From Acinetobacter nectaris CIP 110549 (lineage in GTDB: Bacteria; Pseudomonadota; Gammaproteobacteria; Pseudomonadales; Moraxellaceae), in the NCBI RefSeq assembly GCF_000488215.1, contig NZ_KI530712.1, positions 1,120,881-1,184,880 on the forward strand: a stretch of 64,000 nucleotides of DNA, written 5' to 3'. Below are positions 30,292-40,114 of the stretch, piece by piece (the stretch's first letter is position 1; each line of letters opens with the position of its first letter). The position numbers and the translations under genes are program-made. The notes beneath the pieces were generated by a model. It did not search any database, was not told where the DNA came from, and was given only the letters and a program-made list of their open reading frames with translations.

Positions 30292-30651
30292 ATGAACCTA
30301 GAATTCACGCATAAACCAAACTACTTTTTATATGCACAACTCTTTATACGCTATACTGAAGATCAACTGCATAAAGACAAAAAAGCATCTCATTTAGATA
30401 TTAGCTTTGAGGCATTGAAACATTTATTTCAAGAAGATACCGCTGCTGTTAGTACAAATCTAGATAGCATTTTACATATCGCAAGTGAGTATAAAGTAGA
30501 AACTTTATCTGGTGATCAACGTCTCATTCAGAAATATACGATTGATGTTGAAGATGAGAAAATACTTCTAGAGATTAGCCAAGAAGCTGCTCAAGCACTT
30601 ATTGATGAGCAAAAACCATTAATCGCACCAAGCTCTATGGATTATAATTAG
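30292..30651 (+). CDS. Small unknown protein between nuo and bfmS
   Basis: 119 residues, soluble, acidic, with no signal peptide or membrane segment. The N-terminal half looks helical (NYFLYAQLFIRYTEDQLHK and FEALKHLFQEDTAAV) and the C-terminal half has strand-like segments (KYTIDVEDEKILLEISQEAA). A good Shine-Dalgarno (AAGGA) precedes the ATG. It converges with bfmS and shares its terminator. In A. baumannii a small gene also separates bfmS from nuo as far as I recall. I do not recognise a domain. Confidence 0.65.
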   Translation: MNLEFTHKPNYFLYAQLFIRYTEDQLHKDKKASHLDISFEALKHLFQEDTAAVSTNLDSILHIASEYKVETLSGDQRLIQKYTIDVEDEKILLEISQEAAQALIDEQKPLIAPSSMDYN

Positions 30652-30659
30652 TAATCTAA

Positions 30660-30690
30660 AATAAAAGCGACTTTATCAGTCGCTTTTATT
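30660..30690. terminator. Bidirectional intrinsic terminator overlapping the bfmS stop
   Basis: ATAAAAGCGAC (30661-30671) pairs perfectly with GTCGCTTTTAT (30679-30689) around a 7-base loop. The bfmS stop codon (30676-30678) lies in that loop. It also follows the 119-residue gene, so it can serve both directions. Confidence 0.8.
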
Positions 30691-32325
30691 TGCTTTAGCA
30701 AGTTGTTGCACAGAAACCTGTCGTTGTACTGGCCATTTCATTATAAAACGTGCCCCACCTAATGCAGGACTCCGATCAACCTCTATACTTCCACCAAACC
30801 AAAAAGCAATACGGCTCACAATAGACAGTCCAAGACCATAACCACCCGAAGCACGAGTTCGACTGTCATCTAGCCGCGCAAAGGCTTCAAATACACGCTC
30901 ACGATCTTCTTCAGGAATACCAGGACCATCATCTTCCACACAAACATAGGCTTCACCATCATCGTAAATACCACCACTAATGCGTACTCTCTCATCGCAA
31001 TGACGGACAGCATTTCCAACTAAGTTTTGTACGACTCTATGTAAATAACGTCTTTCTGCATCAGCAACAACATCAGACGCAGGTGCAAATAGCTCAATAG
31101 TTTTTTGCGTTTTTAATGCTTGTGTTTCACGCTCAACCTGCTCCAAGACTCCTGCAATATCTATACTCTGAATATCTAGCGATGGCATGCCTTGTTCTAG
31201 CTTTGCATACGTCATAATTTCATCAATTAATGTATTCAGTGCTTCAATATCTTTATCAATCATTTCCACTTGGCTTAGGCGATAATCGTATTCTTCCTCT
31301 TCAGCAAGCATTTCCATACCAAAGCGAATACGTGCAACAGGTGTTCTTAATTCATGCGAAACTGCTCGCATCAATTCTCGCTGTGCCTCAATCAAGCGCT
31401 GAATGTGTGTTGCCATATCGTTATAACTTGAAGACAAGCTTGCCATTTCATCGGTTCCTTCAACAGGCAACCTTGTAGACATATCCCCAGTTTTAATTTT
31501 ATTTAGTGCGACAATGGCTTGTTTCACTTTTCTTTGCAGTGGAAAAATAAGCACATAAACACCTAAGCTGAGTAAGAACAAGCTTAGCAATGTAATACCT
31601 GCTGCAATCTGGAAAGGCATCCAATTAAACATTGGAACAGGCCCAATCACTAAAACTTCCGATGGATTATTAGGGATTGGTGAAACAATAGATATTGTTG
31701 TACCACGCATTGTGGCATTGTCACGATACAATAAAATACTTTGGTCTTGACGTAATCGACCGACTTGCTCAGAGTCTAACCCCAAGCTCAATATAGGTTG
31801 AATTTCAATAGGATAAGAAAAGTGTTGATGTATTTTTTGTAGATATTCTTTTTCCTGACCCGGATAATAAATCAGATAATCTAGAATAAAGATAGGTAAT
31901 GCTTTTATTTGCCGCTCACCAATTTTATTCACATTAATAAATAGATAATGTTTTGGGTCACTTGGTAATCCAATATAAATATCAGCAATTAATGTCTGTG
32001 CATCATAACGAACCACAGCTTGTTGGTTATCAATTCTCTTTTTTTCAGAACGAGAAAGCTCAACTTTAGCACTATCTACCAAGTAAATAGGAAGCTCAAG
32101 CAAATCCGAAGCATCTGAAATCCAGTCTTTCTTTTGTTGTGCTGTTGGCTGGCGCTCAATACCTTGAGCAATCACATAGGAAATACCATCGGTCAGTGAT
32201 TCTCTGTATTCTTGGGCACGTTGGTAGTTAATGACTTGTACAAGTAAATAACCAAAAACAGCCACCAATGCAACGAGAATCACAACGCCAGCATAGATAC
32301 GTAGGAATATACTGTGTTTAAACAC
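30676..32325 (-). CDS. bfmS: Sensor histidine kinase BfmS
   Basis: 549 residues, the same length as A. baumannii BfmS. It has a membrane helix at about 10-31, a periplasmic sensor region at 32-237, a second helix at 238-262, HAMP at about 262-315, a dimerisation domain with phospho-acceptor H324 (AVSHELRTPVARIRF), and a HATPase domain with N box (LVGNAVRH), DDGPGIP and GYGLGLSI. BfmS controls phosphorylation of BfmR, which governs envelope, biofilm and stress genes in A. baumannii. It lies 48 bp after bfmR in one operon. The periplasmic part is the least similar to the baumannii protein as I remember it. Confidence 0.93.
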   Translation of the reverse strand: MFKHSIFLRIYAGVVILVALVAVFGYLLVQVINYQRAQEYRESLTDGISYVIAQGIERQPTAQQKKDWISDASDLLELPIYLVDSAKVELSRSEKKRIDNQQAVVRYDAQTLIADIYIGLPSDPKHYLFINVNKIGERQIKALPIFILDYLIYYPGQEKEYLQKIHQHFSYPIEIQPILSLGLDSEQVGRLRQDQSILLYRDNATMRGTTISIVSPIPNNPSEVLVIGPVPMFNWMPFQIAAGITLLSLFLLSLGVYVLIFPLQRKVKQAIVALNKIKTGDMSTRLPVEGTDEMASLSSSYNDMATHIQRLIEAQRELMRAVSHELRTPVARIRFGMEMLAEEEEYDYRLSQVEMIDKDIEALNTLIDEIMTYAKLEQGMPSLDIQSIDIAGVLEQVERETQALKTQKTIELFAPASDVVADAERRYLHRVVQNLVGNAVRHCDERVRISGGIYDDGEAYVCVEDDGPGIPEEDRERVFEAFARLDDSRTRASGGYGLGLSIVSRIAFWFGGSIEVDRSPALGGARFIMKWPVQRQVSVQQLAKANKSD

Positions 32326-32373
32326 GAACTATCTATCCTTTAGGAAAAAGCAACAGCAATAAAAATAAATGGA

Positions 32374-33090
32374 TTACATGCCATTCGTTTCTTTAACAAA
32401 CAAATAACCTTTACTACGAACTGTTTTAATACGTTTTGGATTTTCAGGATCATCACCAATCTTTGGACGAATTCTTGAAATACGTACATCAATCGAACGA
32501 TCTTGACCATCATATTCGATACCACGTAAACGCTCAAAAATATCTTCACGAGATAAGATACGGCCAGCATTTGAAGCAAGTAACCACAGAAGGTCATACT
32601 CTGCACTTGTAAAATCTACAAGCTCACCATTTAGAGTTACAGAGCGACCACCATTGTCAATAACAAGATCATCAAACTCGATACGCTGAGAAACTTCATC
32701 TTCTGTCGTTTTGTCTGTACGGCGTAGTAATGCACGAATACGCGCAAGTAATACACGTGGTTGAACAGGTTTCGCAACGTAGTCATCAGCACCCATTTCT
32801 AAACCAAGTACCTGATCCATATCTTCTGTACGCGCAGTAAGCATCAGAATTGGCTGATGGTAGTGTGGACGAATTTCACGACAAACTGTTAGACCATCTG
32901 CACCAGGAAGCATAACATCAAGTACAACCATATCCGGTTGCTCTGCAATAATACGGCGAATTGCACGGTTACCATCTGGCTCAACACCAACTTCCAATCC
33001 ATTACGAATTAAATATTCTTGAGTTAAACGTGCTAATCGTTCGTCATCTTCTACAATTAAAATCTTTGGTAACTTTTCTTCTTGGCTCAT
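32374..33090 (-). CDS. bfmR: OmpR-family response regulator BfmR
   Basis: 238 residues from the ATG at 33090 (MSQEEKLPKILIVEDDERLA); the frame opens 33 bases upstream but the shorter form matches the known protein nearly residue for residue. The receiver domain has acidic D15/D16, phospho-acceptor D58 (VVLDVMLPG) and the conserved lysine in VAKPVQP. The C-terminal winged helix contains FTSAEYDLLWLLASN and RTVRSKGYLF-like elements. It is the RstA-type master regulator of biofilm, capsule and antibiotic tolerance in A. baumannii. A perfect palindrome 79 bp upstream may be its own binding site. Confidence 0.95.
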   Translation of the reverse strand: MSQEEKLPKILIVEDDERLARLTQEYLIRNGLEVGVEPDGNRAIRRIIAEQPDMVVLDVMLPGADGLTVCREIRPHYHQPILMLTARTEDMDQVLGLEMGADDYVAKPVQPRVLLARIRALLRRTDKTTEDEVSQRIEFDDLVIDNGGRSVTLNGELVDFTSAEYDLLWLLASNAGRILSREDIFERLRGIEYDGQDRSIDVRISRIRPKIGDDPENPKRIKTVRSKGYLFVKETNGM

Positions 33091-33502
33091 GTTCGCCCCC
33101 TTTTCATTTCTATATTTAGGCACTGATATTCAAACAGATACGCTATTTCATAATGAGCAATATACACATGTTTACATTGTAAACAAGATCATTTTCACCA
33201 AACTGATACACGAGAGGTGTAATCTGTAATAAAGCATTTAGTTATTGATATTTATATATTTTTATCTCTATCACTTCAACCACTAAAAAGAGTCTCAACA
33301 GCTAACAATTAAAATAAAGTTATTAATAAACATATATTTAAGTGAATTAATTAAGCGTAATATTTTTAAAAACAACTAAGCAATTTATTTTATTTTGCTA
33401 AAAATAGATTTCTCGATATACATAAAATAATATAAAAATCCCAAATAATCACATAAAACCAATGCCTTAACCCATTTATAAAGCTCATATTTTTTCTAAA
33501 AG
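33091..33502. other. AT-rich region upstream of bfmR
   Basis: About 410 bp without a gene between bfmR (transcribed leftward) and the infC terminator. It carries the palindrome at 33169-33185. The part from 33230 to 33480 is a featureless AT-rich stretch; I see no rpmI or rplT here although these often follow infC. Confidence 0.5.
33169..33185. promoter_or_regulatory. Palindrome upstream of bfmR, candidate BfmR operator
   Basis: TGTTTACATTGTAAACA is a perfect inverted repeat with 8-bp arms and one central base, 79 bp before the bfmR start codon. The TTACA/TGTAA half-sites resemble the RstA box known in E. coli, and BfmR is RstA-like, so autoregulation is a reasonable inference. Confidence 0.5.
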
Positions 33503-33538
33503 TATAAAAAAAGCCAACTCTATGTGAGTTGGCTTTTA
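33503..33538 (-). terminator. Intrinsic terminator of thrS-infC
   Basis: AAAAGCCAACTC (33509-33520) pairs perfectly with GAGTTGGCTTTT (33526-33537) around TATGT. On the minus strand it runs into seven T residues. It lies 25 bp after the infC stop. Confidence 0.85.
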
Positions 33539-33562
33539 TCAGATACATCTTATGCAAGCAAA

Positions 33563-34111
33563 TTACTTTTTCTTTTTCGGTCCAAGTAACATGCCCATTT
33601 GACGACCTTCCATTTTTGGTGCTTGCTCAACAACACCAATTTCAGCAACATCTGCTTCAATTTTTTGAAGCTGTGCTAGACCAAGCTGTTGGTGAGCCAT
33701 TTCACGTCCACGGAAGCGCAACGTAATTTTCACTTTGTTGCCATCTTCAAGGAAGCGGATAATTGCACGTAGTTTTACGTTGTAATCACCGACATCCGTA
33801 CCTGGGCGTAATTTAATTTCTTTTACTTGCACTTGATGCTGTTTTTTCTTCGCATCTTTTTGCTTTTGCTTCAGGTCAAACAAGTGCTTGTTGTAATCCA
33901 TGACTTTACAAACAGGTGGCTCGGCATTCGCAACAATTTCGACCAGATCAAGATCATCTTGTTCTGCAACACGAATTGCTTCAGTTAAAGGAACAATACC
34001 TTTTTGCTCCCCATCCGCTCCAATTAAGCGAACTTCTTTTGCACGAATTTCATCATTAATCGCAGGGCGATTACTTTTACCACCTTGTTGGTTACGATCA
34101 GACTGTTTAAT
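33563..34111 (-). CDS. infC: Translation initiation factor IF-3 with ATT start codon
   Basis: 182 residues if translation begins at the ATT at 34109-34111; the first in-frame ATG (33901) would remove the whole N-terminal domain. From the ATT the protein reads [20 protein letters not shown], then the IF3-N domain ([37 protein letters not shown]) and the IF3-C domain ([37 protein letters not shown]). IF-3 binds the 30S subunit and rejects non-standard start codons, so a rare start gives autoregulation, as known for E. coli infC. GGAG lies eight bases before the ATT, inside the end of thrS; the stop of thrS is 5 bp upstream. A terminator follows. Confidence 0.92.
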   Translation of the reverse strand: MKQSDRNQQGGKSNRPAINDEIRAKEVRLIGADGEQKGIVPLTEAIRVAEQDDLDLVEIVANAEPPVCKVMDYNKHLFDLKQKQKDAKKKQHQVQVKEIKLRPGTDVGDYNVKLRAIIRFLEDGNKVKITLRFRGREMAHQQLGLAQLQKIEADVAEIGVVEQAPKMEGRQMGMLLGPKKKK

Positions 34112-34116
34112 CTTTC

Positions 34117-36039
34117 TTACTCCACAATGTACCGGCCGCGTTCGGCAACGGCTGTTTCCACTAAATCAACGAAAGCATCGATTGACATAGTACCCAAATT
34201 TTTTCCTGAGCGCGTACGAACATTGACAGTGCCCTCTTCAACCTCACGGTCGCCAAGCACGAGTAAATATGGAATGCGCTCTAATGTACGCTCACGAATC
34301 TTAAAGCCGATTTTCTCATTTCTCAAGTCAGAAATAGCACGAATATCGTGTTCTTTAAGTTTCTGCACCACACTTTCACAAGCTTCAGCTTGTGTACCTG
34401 TAATATTCATTACACATACTTGTGTTGGAGACAACCATGGTGGCATAAAACCAGCATAATGTTCAATAAGTATACCAATAAATCGTTCAAAACTACCAAG
34501 AATTGCACGATGTAGCATGACTGGTTGGTCACGTTCGTTATCTTCAGTTACAAATGAAGCATCTAAACGCTCAGGTAAGTTAAAGTCACATTGAATTGTA
34601 CCACATTGCCAAATTCGGCCTAAGCAGTCTTTTAAAGAAAATTCAATTTTTGGACCATAGAATGCGCCTTCACCAGGTTGAAGGTCCCAGTCTAAGCCTG
34701 CTTCATCTAAAGCATCAGCAAGTGATTTTTCTGCCAAATCCCAAAGTGCATCATCACCTACACGTTTTTCTGGACGTGTAGAAAGCTTCATTTGCACATC
34801 TTCAAAGCCAAAATCTTTATATACATCCAAAGTTAGCTTAATGAAATCTGCAACTTCTTTTCCAATTTGATCTTTAGTACAGAAAATGTGCCCATCATCT
34901 TGAGTAAAGCCACGCACACGCATAATACCATGAAGTGAACCTGATGGTTCATTACGGTGACAAGAGCCAAATTCAGCCATACGAATTGGCAATTCACGGT
35001 AAGACTTTAAGCCTTGATTGAAGATTTGAACGTGACATGGGCAATTCATTGGTTTTACAGCATAGTTTCTGCTTTCAGAATGTGTTGTAAACATATTCTC
35101 AGCATAGTTTGCTGCATGACCTGACTTTTCCCATAGTACAAAGTCAACAATTTGCGGTGTGCGAACTTCTTGGTAACCATTTTCTTTTTGCACTTTACGC
35201 ATATACTGTTCAAGTGCTTGATAAATTGTCCAACCATTTGGATGCCAAAACACCATACCCGGTGCTTCTTCTTGCATATGAAATAGATCTAGCGCTTTAC
35301 CAATTTTACGATGGTCACGTTTTTCTGCTTCTTCTATACGTTTAATGTATGCAGCAAGTTGTTTTTTATCTGCCCAAGCTGTGCCATAAATACGCTGTAA
35401 CTGCTCATTCTTTGCATCACCGCGCCAATATGCACCAGACAACTTTGTTAACTTGAATGATTTTAAGAATTTTGTATTCGGAACGTGTGGCCCACGACAC
35501 ATATCTACGTATTCTTGATGATAATATAGTCCCATTGCTTTTTCATCAGGCATATCTTCAACAAGACGCAGTTTATAGTCTTCTCCACGTGCTTTAAACA
35601 ACTCAATGACTTCATCACGCGGTGTCATTTTTTTAATTACATCGTAGTCTTGAGCAATTAATGCTTTCATACGATCTTCAACCGCAGCCATATCATCTAA
35701 TGTGAATGGACGTGGCATATATACGTCGTAGTAAAAACCTTCTTCAATCACAGGCCCAATAACCATCTTTGCTTCTGGGAACAGTTGTTTAACTGCATGC
35801 CCAACAAGATGTGCACATGAATGACGAATGATTTCTACGCCTTCATCATCTTTTGGTGTAATAATTTGAAGGGTCGAATCTTCAGAAATAAGATCACTTG
35901 CATCAACCAAACGGTCATTTACACGACCTGCAACAGTATTCTTTGCAAGACCTGGCCCAATACTCTGAGCAACGTCCATGACAGAAACTGCATGATCAAA
36001 CTCTTTTTTATCGCCATTTGGCAATGTAATAATTGGCAT
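34117..36039 (-). CDS. thrS: Threonyl-tRNA synthetase
   Basis: 640 residues, standard length. The order is TGS domain (1-60), the editing domain with the HxxxH zinc-like motif in [20 protein letters not shown] (about 73-92), the class II catalytic core with [30 protein letters not shown] and the anticodon-binding domain at the end. It charges tRNA-Thr and deacylates Ser-tRNA. AAGGA lies six bases before the ATG. infC follows after 5 bp, an arrangement conserved in many bacteria. Confidence 0.97.
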   Translation of the reverse strand: MPIITLPNGDKKEFDHAVSVMDVAQSIGPGLAKNTVAGRVNDRLVDASDLISEDSTLQIITPKDDEGVEIIRHSCAHLVGHAVKQLFPEAKMVIGPVIEEGFYYDVYMPRPFTLDDMAAVEDRMKALIAQDYDVIKKMTPRDEVIELFKARGEDYKLRLVEDMPDEKAMGLYYHQEYVDMCRGPHVPNTKFLKSFKLTKLSGAYWRGDAKNEQLQRIYGTAWADKKQLAAYIKRIEEAEKRDHRKIGKALDLFHMQEEAPGMVFWHPNGWTIYQALEQYMRKVQKENGYQEVRTPQIVDFVLWEKSGHAANYAENMFTTHSESRNYAVKPMNCPCHVQIFNQGLKSYRELPIRMAEFGSCHRNEPSGSLHGIMRVRGFTQDDGHIFCTKDQIGKEVADFIKLTLDVYKDFGFEDVQMKLSTRPEKRVGDDALWDLAEKSLADALDEAGLDWDLQPGEGAFYGPKIEFSLKDCLGRIWQCGTIQCDFNLPERLDASFVTEDNERDQPVMLHRAILGSFERFIGILIEHYAGFMPPWLSPTQVCVMNITGTQAEACESVVQKLKEHDIRAISDLRNEKIGFKIRERTLERIPYLLVLGDREVEEGTVNVRTRSGKNLGTMSIDAFVDLVETAVAERGRYIVE

Positions 36040-36160
36040 AAGAAATCCTTAAGGAGTGATGCCCCATACAAAGGAGCATGTCACCGCGAGATTATGATCG
36101 AGGAAAAACCTCAAAATATAAAAACGGTGGTTTTAAAAATTAGAGCAATAAGTGTACACA

Positions 36161-36188
36161 TATAAATACTTTTCTGAAAGTATTTATA
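36161..36188. repeat. Perfect 12-bp hairpin between darP and thrS
   Basis: TATAAATACTTT (36161-36172) pairs with AAAGTATTTATA (36177-36188) around TCTG. On the minus strand it lies 33 bp after the darP stop, but it is followed by TGTGTACAC instead of a T run, so it is a poor terminator by usual rules. It may end darP transcription or mark a regulator site for thrS. Confidence 0.5.
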
Positions 36189-36220
36189 AAAACTTAATTA
36201 CAGGTGAAATCTTCGCTACA

Positions 36221-36772
36221 TTAGCCTCTAGACTTTCCTTGGTCGGAAAGTAATGCGACTTGTTGAACATAATTAACAATTTTTTGACGTGCTTCTTCTA
36301 ACTCTTCAGGCGTTGCCTCTAAGCTTTTATCACGATGGTAGCGAAGAACATGCTGACGTAAAGTATGCTTTTCTGTTGCATTATATTGCTTACTAAACTC
36401 GTGAATTGCTGTATCACCTTGCTCAACCAAACGATCTACCCAACGAGTTAGTAATGCTTGTTGCTTTAACCCTTGCTTTGGCGTGAGATAAGATAAAATA
36501 ACAGCTTCATCTTCATTACGTAGAAGTTTACCAATACGCTGAAACTGACGGCGTCTAGCTTCAAAAGAAGTGATTTCTTGTACATCTAGCAGTGCATCAA
36601 TCAATCTATCTTCTACAGGAAGTTGTTGAATCTGTTTTAATGAAAGTGTTGCAAGTTGCTCACCTAGCGCTGCCATACGTTGTACTGCACGCTTCTGCTC
36701 ACTTTTACTTGCACGCCCTTCTAACGATTCAAAATCTTCATTGGTGTAGTTTTTTTGCGGTCGACGTGCCAC
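36221..36772 (-). CDS. darP: Ribosome biogenesis factor DarP (YjgA, DUF615)
   Basis: 183 residues of almost entirely helical, charged sequence: KSEQKRAVQRMAALGEQLATL, LPVEDRLIDALLDVQEITSFEARRRQFQRIGKLLR (the DUF615 core) and a C-terminal HVLRYHRDKSLEATPEELEEAR. The E. coli protein associates with late 50S precursors. It starts 2 bp after the ptsO stop codon and probably belongs to the rapZ-ptsO transcript. Confidence 0.9.
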   Translation of the reverse strand: MARRPQKNYTNEDFESLEGRASKSEQKRAVQRMAALGEQLATLSLKQIQQLPVEDRLIDALLDVQEITSFEARRRQFQRIGKLLRNEDEAVILSYLTPKQGLKQQALLTRWVDRLVEQGDTAIHEFSKQYNATEKHTLRQHVLRYHRDKSLEATPEELEEARQKIVNYVQQVALLSDQGKSRG

Positions 36773-36774
36773 TG

Positions 36775-37044
36775 TTAATCTGCCTCATAAAATTTTGCTG
36801 CGAACAAAGCTTGTACTTCGGACAAAGCTTGCTCTTCATCTGGTCCATCTACAACTAGACGTAATGTTGTTCCTTTACCTGCACCAAGCATCAATAAAGC
36901 CATAATATTTTTGGCATCAATAAGTTTTTCACCCTTTCCAATTTGGATGTTTGAGTTGAACTTTGTGGTGACTTCGATAAGCTTACCAGATGCACGTGCG
37001 TGCAAGCCAAGTTTGTTAATTACATCTACTGTTGTGTCAATCAT
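36775..37044 (-). CDS. ptsO: HPr-like phosphocarrier NPr of the nitrogen PTS
   Basis: 89 residues from the ATG at 37044, which overlaps the rapZ stop as ATGA; a longer frame inside rapZ is rejected. The phospho-acceptor is His15 in [12 protein letters not shown]. Position 46, the regulatory serine in Gram-positive HPr, is Asn ([16 protein letters not shown]), which fits an NPr-type protein. NPr receives phosphate from PtsP and passes it to PtsN, signalling nitrogen and potassium status. Position beside rapZ is the same as in the E. coli rpoN locus, but rpoN, hpf and ptsN are not here. Confidence 0.88.
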   Translation of the reverse strand: MIDTTVDVINKLGLHARASGKLIEVTTKFNSNIQIGKGEKLIDAKNIMALLMLGAGKGTTLRLVVDGPDEEQALSEVQALFAAKFYEAD

Positions 37045-37895
37045 GACCAGTGCTTCATTTCTCTGTGTAAAATTTGGATAGACCAATCTGCTTCTAACGC
37101 TTTTTTAAGTCTATCAACGATATAAACTGAACGGTGTTGCCCACCCGTACAACCAATAGATACTGTCAAATAATGACGATGACCTTCAGCAAATGCGGGC
37201 AACCATTTGTTCAAGAAATTATGAATATCATCATACATTTCATTCACTTGTTCGCTTTCTGATAAGAACTGACGAACAGGTTCATCTAATCCCGATAATT
37301 TACGCAGCTTTAAATCCCAATGTGGGTTTGGCAAATGGCGCACATCAAATACATAGTCTGCATCTAATGGAATGCCATGCTTATAACCAAATGACTGTAA
37401 AATCAAAATAAGCTTATCAGACTGCCCAAGCTTAGATAAAAGCGTATGTTTTAAGTCATGAACACTTTTATCGGTTGTATCAATATTGACAGTAGATCTT
37501 AACTGGATTGGCAATAATAAACTTTTTTCTTCTTGAATGCATTCATTTAAGCTTTTACAACGGCCACTTAAAGGATGTGGGCGACGTGAAGCACTAAAAC
37601 GAGCAATAAGTTGTCCATCATTTGTACTTAAATAAATAATATCGACTGAACCATGTTTCTTTAGCTGCTCAAAGACACTCTCAAATTCTTCTAAGTCTGC
37701 CTGAGTACTACGAACATCAACACCTAAAGCCAACTGCTCAAGGTTATTCTCATGATCTAGTTTAGATACAATCTCGGGCAATAATGCTAAAGGTAAATTG
37801 TCTATACAATAGTAGCCTAAATCTTCTAGAACTTGTAAAGCAGAAGATTTCCCGGAGCCAGACTGGCCTGTAACAATCAAAATACGCTTCATCAT
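37041..37895 (-). CDS. rapZ: RNase adapter protein RapZ
   Basis: 284 residues. The Walker A loop GQSGSGKSS (10-18) and the N-terminal kinase-like domain precede the C-terminal RNA-binding domain with the family motif [18 protein letters not shown] (about 247-264). In E. coli RapZ directs RNase E to the sRNA GlmZ to control glucosamine-6-phosphate synthase; the ATPase-like fold is conserved in related proteins. Either of the first two ATG codons is possible. It overlaps ptsO and lies 17 bp after panC. Confidence 0.93.
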   Translation of the reverse strand: MMKRILIVTGQSGSGKSSALQVLEDLGYYCIDNLPLALLPEIVSKLDHENNLEQLALGVDVRSTQADLEEFESVFEQLKKHGSVDIIYLSTNDGQLIARFSASRRPHPLSGRCKSLNECIQEEKSLLLPIQLRSTVNIDTTDKSVHDLKHTLLSKLGQSDKLILILQSFGYKHGIPLDADYVFDVRHLPNPHWDLKLRKLSGLDEPVRQFLSESEQVNEMYDDIHNFLNKWLPAFAEGHRHYLTVSIGCTGGQHRSVYIVDRLKKALEADWSIQILHREMKHWS

Positions 37896-37912
37896 TCTAT
37901 CCTTTGACGTAT

Positions 37913-38758
37913 CTAAGTTGGGACATTGACTCTTAAATTATCAATCAGGCGTGTTTTACCAAGCCTTGCTGCTACAAATAATACAATATCTTGATCAAAA
38001 TGTAGCACTGTTTCTAGTTCAGGGGTACGTGCTTCCACATAATCAATTTCAAAGCCAGATGTCGTTAAATCATTCTTCATCTTTTCAAGAATATCTTTTA
38101 AAGCTTCTCCTTGCTCTAAAAACACTTTTGCATGATTTAAGCTAGCATATATTTGAGGCGCTAAAGCACGCTCTTCAACTGTTAAATAACCGTTTCTAGA
38201 GCTTAACGCTAAACCATCTTCTGCACGTGTCGTTGGTACGCCAATCACTTCAAGTGGCATATTTAAATCACGCACAAGTTGCTGCACAATAACCAATTGC
38301 TGAAAATCTTTTTGACCAAAGAAAGCATAATTTGGCTGCACAATATTAAATAATTTCGTGACAATGAGTGCTACACCATCAAAATGACCGGGACGTGCAT
38401 GACCACATAGCCCTTGTGTTATTTCAGTGACTTGAATATTGGTTTTTCTTGGCTCTTTAGCAAACATTTGCTCTACAGCAGGTGCAAAAACAATATCGCA
38501 CCCTACATCTGCCAAAAGATGACTATCCTGATCTAATGTTCGAGGATAATTATCAAAATCTTCATTTGGCCCAAATTGAGTTGGATTAACAAAAATACTT
38601 ACCACTACAAGGTCGCAGATTTTTTTTGCTTCGCGCACAAGATTTAAGTGCCCTTCATGCAAATTCCCCATTGTAGGAACAAAACCAATCAACTTTTTTG
38701 CATGACGTGCTGGATTCAAAGATGCAGCAAGCCCATGTATAGTGGTTTCCGTTTTCAT
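37913..38758 (-). CDS. panC: Pantothenate synthetase
   Basis: 281 residues. It joins pantoate and beta-alanine using ATP. The class I synthetase signature [14 protein letters not shown] (about 28-41) carries the HxGH motif, [20 protein letters not shown] binds substrate, and [10 protein letters not shown] is the KMSKS-like loop. The ATG lies 2 bp after the panB stop, so the two are co-translated. Confidence 0.96.
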   Translation of the reverse strand: MKTETTIHGLAASLNPARHAKKLIGFVPTMGNLHEGHLNLVREAKKICDLVVVSIFVNPTQFGPNEDFDNYPRTLDQDSHLLADVGCDIVFAPAVEQMFAKEPRKTNIQVTEITQGLCGHARPGHFDGVALIVTKLFNIVQPNYAFFGQKDFQQLVIVQQLVRDLNMPLEVIGVPTTRAEDGLALSSRNGYLTVEERALAPQIYASLNHAKVFLEQGEALKDILEKMKNDLTTSGFEIDYVEARTPELETVLHFDQDIVLFVAARLGKTRLIDNLRVNVPT

Positions 38759-38760
38759 GT

Positions 38761-39570
38761 TTACAACTCTACTCGAAATGTATGTTCAGCAGCAGGAAAT
38801 TCTTTTTCATGTACTGCTTGGTGATATGCTTGAAGCGCATTTAAAATTGCTTGGCTTCCAGACTGTTCCACCATGAAGTTACGTACAAACTTAGCAACAC
38901 GACCAAATGTTAAGCCAAGCATATCTTGTACAACTAAAACTTGCCCATCAGTATCAGCACCTGCACCTATTCCAATCACAGGAACCTGAGGAAACCTTTC
39001 TGCAACTTCTTTACCTAATTGCGCTGGTACACATTCAAGTAAAATAATTGCTGTACCTGCCTCTACAAGTACTTCACAATCACGAATTAGTTTATCTGCA
39101 GCTTCACGTGTTTTTGCTTGTACTTTATAACCACCTAAAACATTTACAGATTGCGGTGTTAGCCCTAAATGCATACATACAGGTACGCCATTACGCGTTA
39201 ATGACCGAACTGTATCAGCAAGCCATGCATCGCCCTCAATTTTGATCATTTGAGCGCCAGCTTGCATCACTTTTTTAGCATTTTTTAATGCTTCTTCTTC
39301 TGTCGCATATGCCATAAAAGGCAGATCTGCCATAATAAATGCATGCTGGTTCGCACGACGTACACATGCTGTATGGTATGCAATATCATCCGTTTCTACA
39401 GGAATCGTAGAATCATGACCTTGCATCGTCATACCAAGTGAATCACCAATTAATATGCTATCAATTTCAGCAATTTCCATTGCTTTTGCCATGCTTGAAT
39501 CATAACAAGTGAGGCATGAAAATTTACGACCTTCAGCTTTATAACGGCGTAAATCACTTAAACTAATCAT
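38761..39570 (-). CDS. panB: 3-methyl-2-oxobutanoate hydroxymethyltransferase
   Basis: 269 residues from the ATG at 39570 ([20 protein letters not shown]), with AGGAG upstream; an earlier in-frame start is not needed. It makes ketopantoate from alpha-ketoisovalerate, the first committed step to pantothenate. [31 protein letters not shown] (metal-binding aspartate) and the catalytic glutamate region LLECVPAQ are visible. It is paired with panC. Confidence 0.96.
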   Translation of the reverse strand: MISLSDLRRYKAEGRKFSCLTCYDSSMAKAMEIAEIDSILIGDSLGMTMQGHDSTIPVETDDIAYHTACVRRANQHAFIMADLPFMAYATEEEALKNAKKVMQAGAQMIKIEGDAWLADTVRSLTRNGVPVCMHLGLTPQSVNVLGGYKVQAKTREAADKLIRDCEVLVEAGTAIILLECVPAQLGKEVAERFPQVPVIGIGAGADTDGQVLVVQDMLGLTFGRVAKFVRNFMVEQSGSQAILNALQAYHQAVHEKEFPAAEHTFRVEL

Positions 39571-39616
39571 TGAATCTCCTAACAATATTAGCCCATATTT
39601 TCAATAATATGAATGA

Positions 39617-40114
39617 CTAAATATTGTCTTTGTTTTCCCACCAGTTCGCCAAAGCAACTGGCTCAAGTTCAGACTGTTGTACCACGTTTAAATGACATAA
39701 CAATTGATTATTTACAACTATCTTTTCATTTAAATCTAATAAAGGCAACAGCACAAAATCTCGCTCAAATAAACCGACATGCGGTACAGTTAAACGGTCA
39801 TTTGATATTTCTAAATCACCGTACAAAAGTAAATCGAGATCAAGTGTTCTTTCGCCCCAACGACGCAAACGTACACGCCCCGATTCATTTTCAATACGTT
39901 GTAGCAGATCAAGCAAAGCCAAAGGCGCTAAATCTGTACGCAGTTCAACAACAGCATTCAAATAGTCAGGTTGATCTTGCGGGCCCATTGGTGGTGTAGA
40001 GTAAAGTTTTGATACCCTTACCTCACCCTCTTTTCGCAATTGACTTACTGCTTCTTTCAAAATAGCTTGAGAGTCACCTAAGTTACTCCCTAAGCCAATA
40101 TAGGTTATTGTCAT
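39617..40114 (-). CDS. folK: HPPK, folate biosynthesis pyrophosphokinase
   Basis: 165 residues. It transfers pyrophosphate from ATP to 6-hydroxymethyl-dihydropterin. YIGLGSNLGDS at the N-terminus and RWGERTLDLDLLLYGD with the magnesium-binding DLD are the family signatures; VPHVGLFERDFVLLPL follows. The ATG overlaps the pcnB stop by 4 bp. The gap to panB is 46 bp, so pcnB-folK-panB-panC may be one transcript. Confidence 0.95.
   Translation of the reverse strand: MTITYIGLGSNLGDSQAILKEAVSQLRKEGEVRVSKLYSTPPMGPQDQPDYLNAVVELRTDLAPLALLDLLQRIENESGRVRLRRWGERTLDLDLLLYGDLEISNDRLTVPHVGLFERDFVLLPLLDLNEKIVVNNQLLCHLNVVQQSELEPVALANWWENKDNI

Noticed and set aside
33563..33901. A 112-residue truncated infC starting at ATG 33901
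   Set aside because: The upstream in-frame ATT restores a complete IF3-N domain with a good ribosome binding site.
36040..36160. A T-box or similar leader ahead of thrS
   Set aside because: No T-box motif or conserved leader structure was visible; only a short upstream hairpin near darP.
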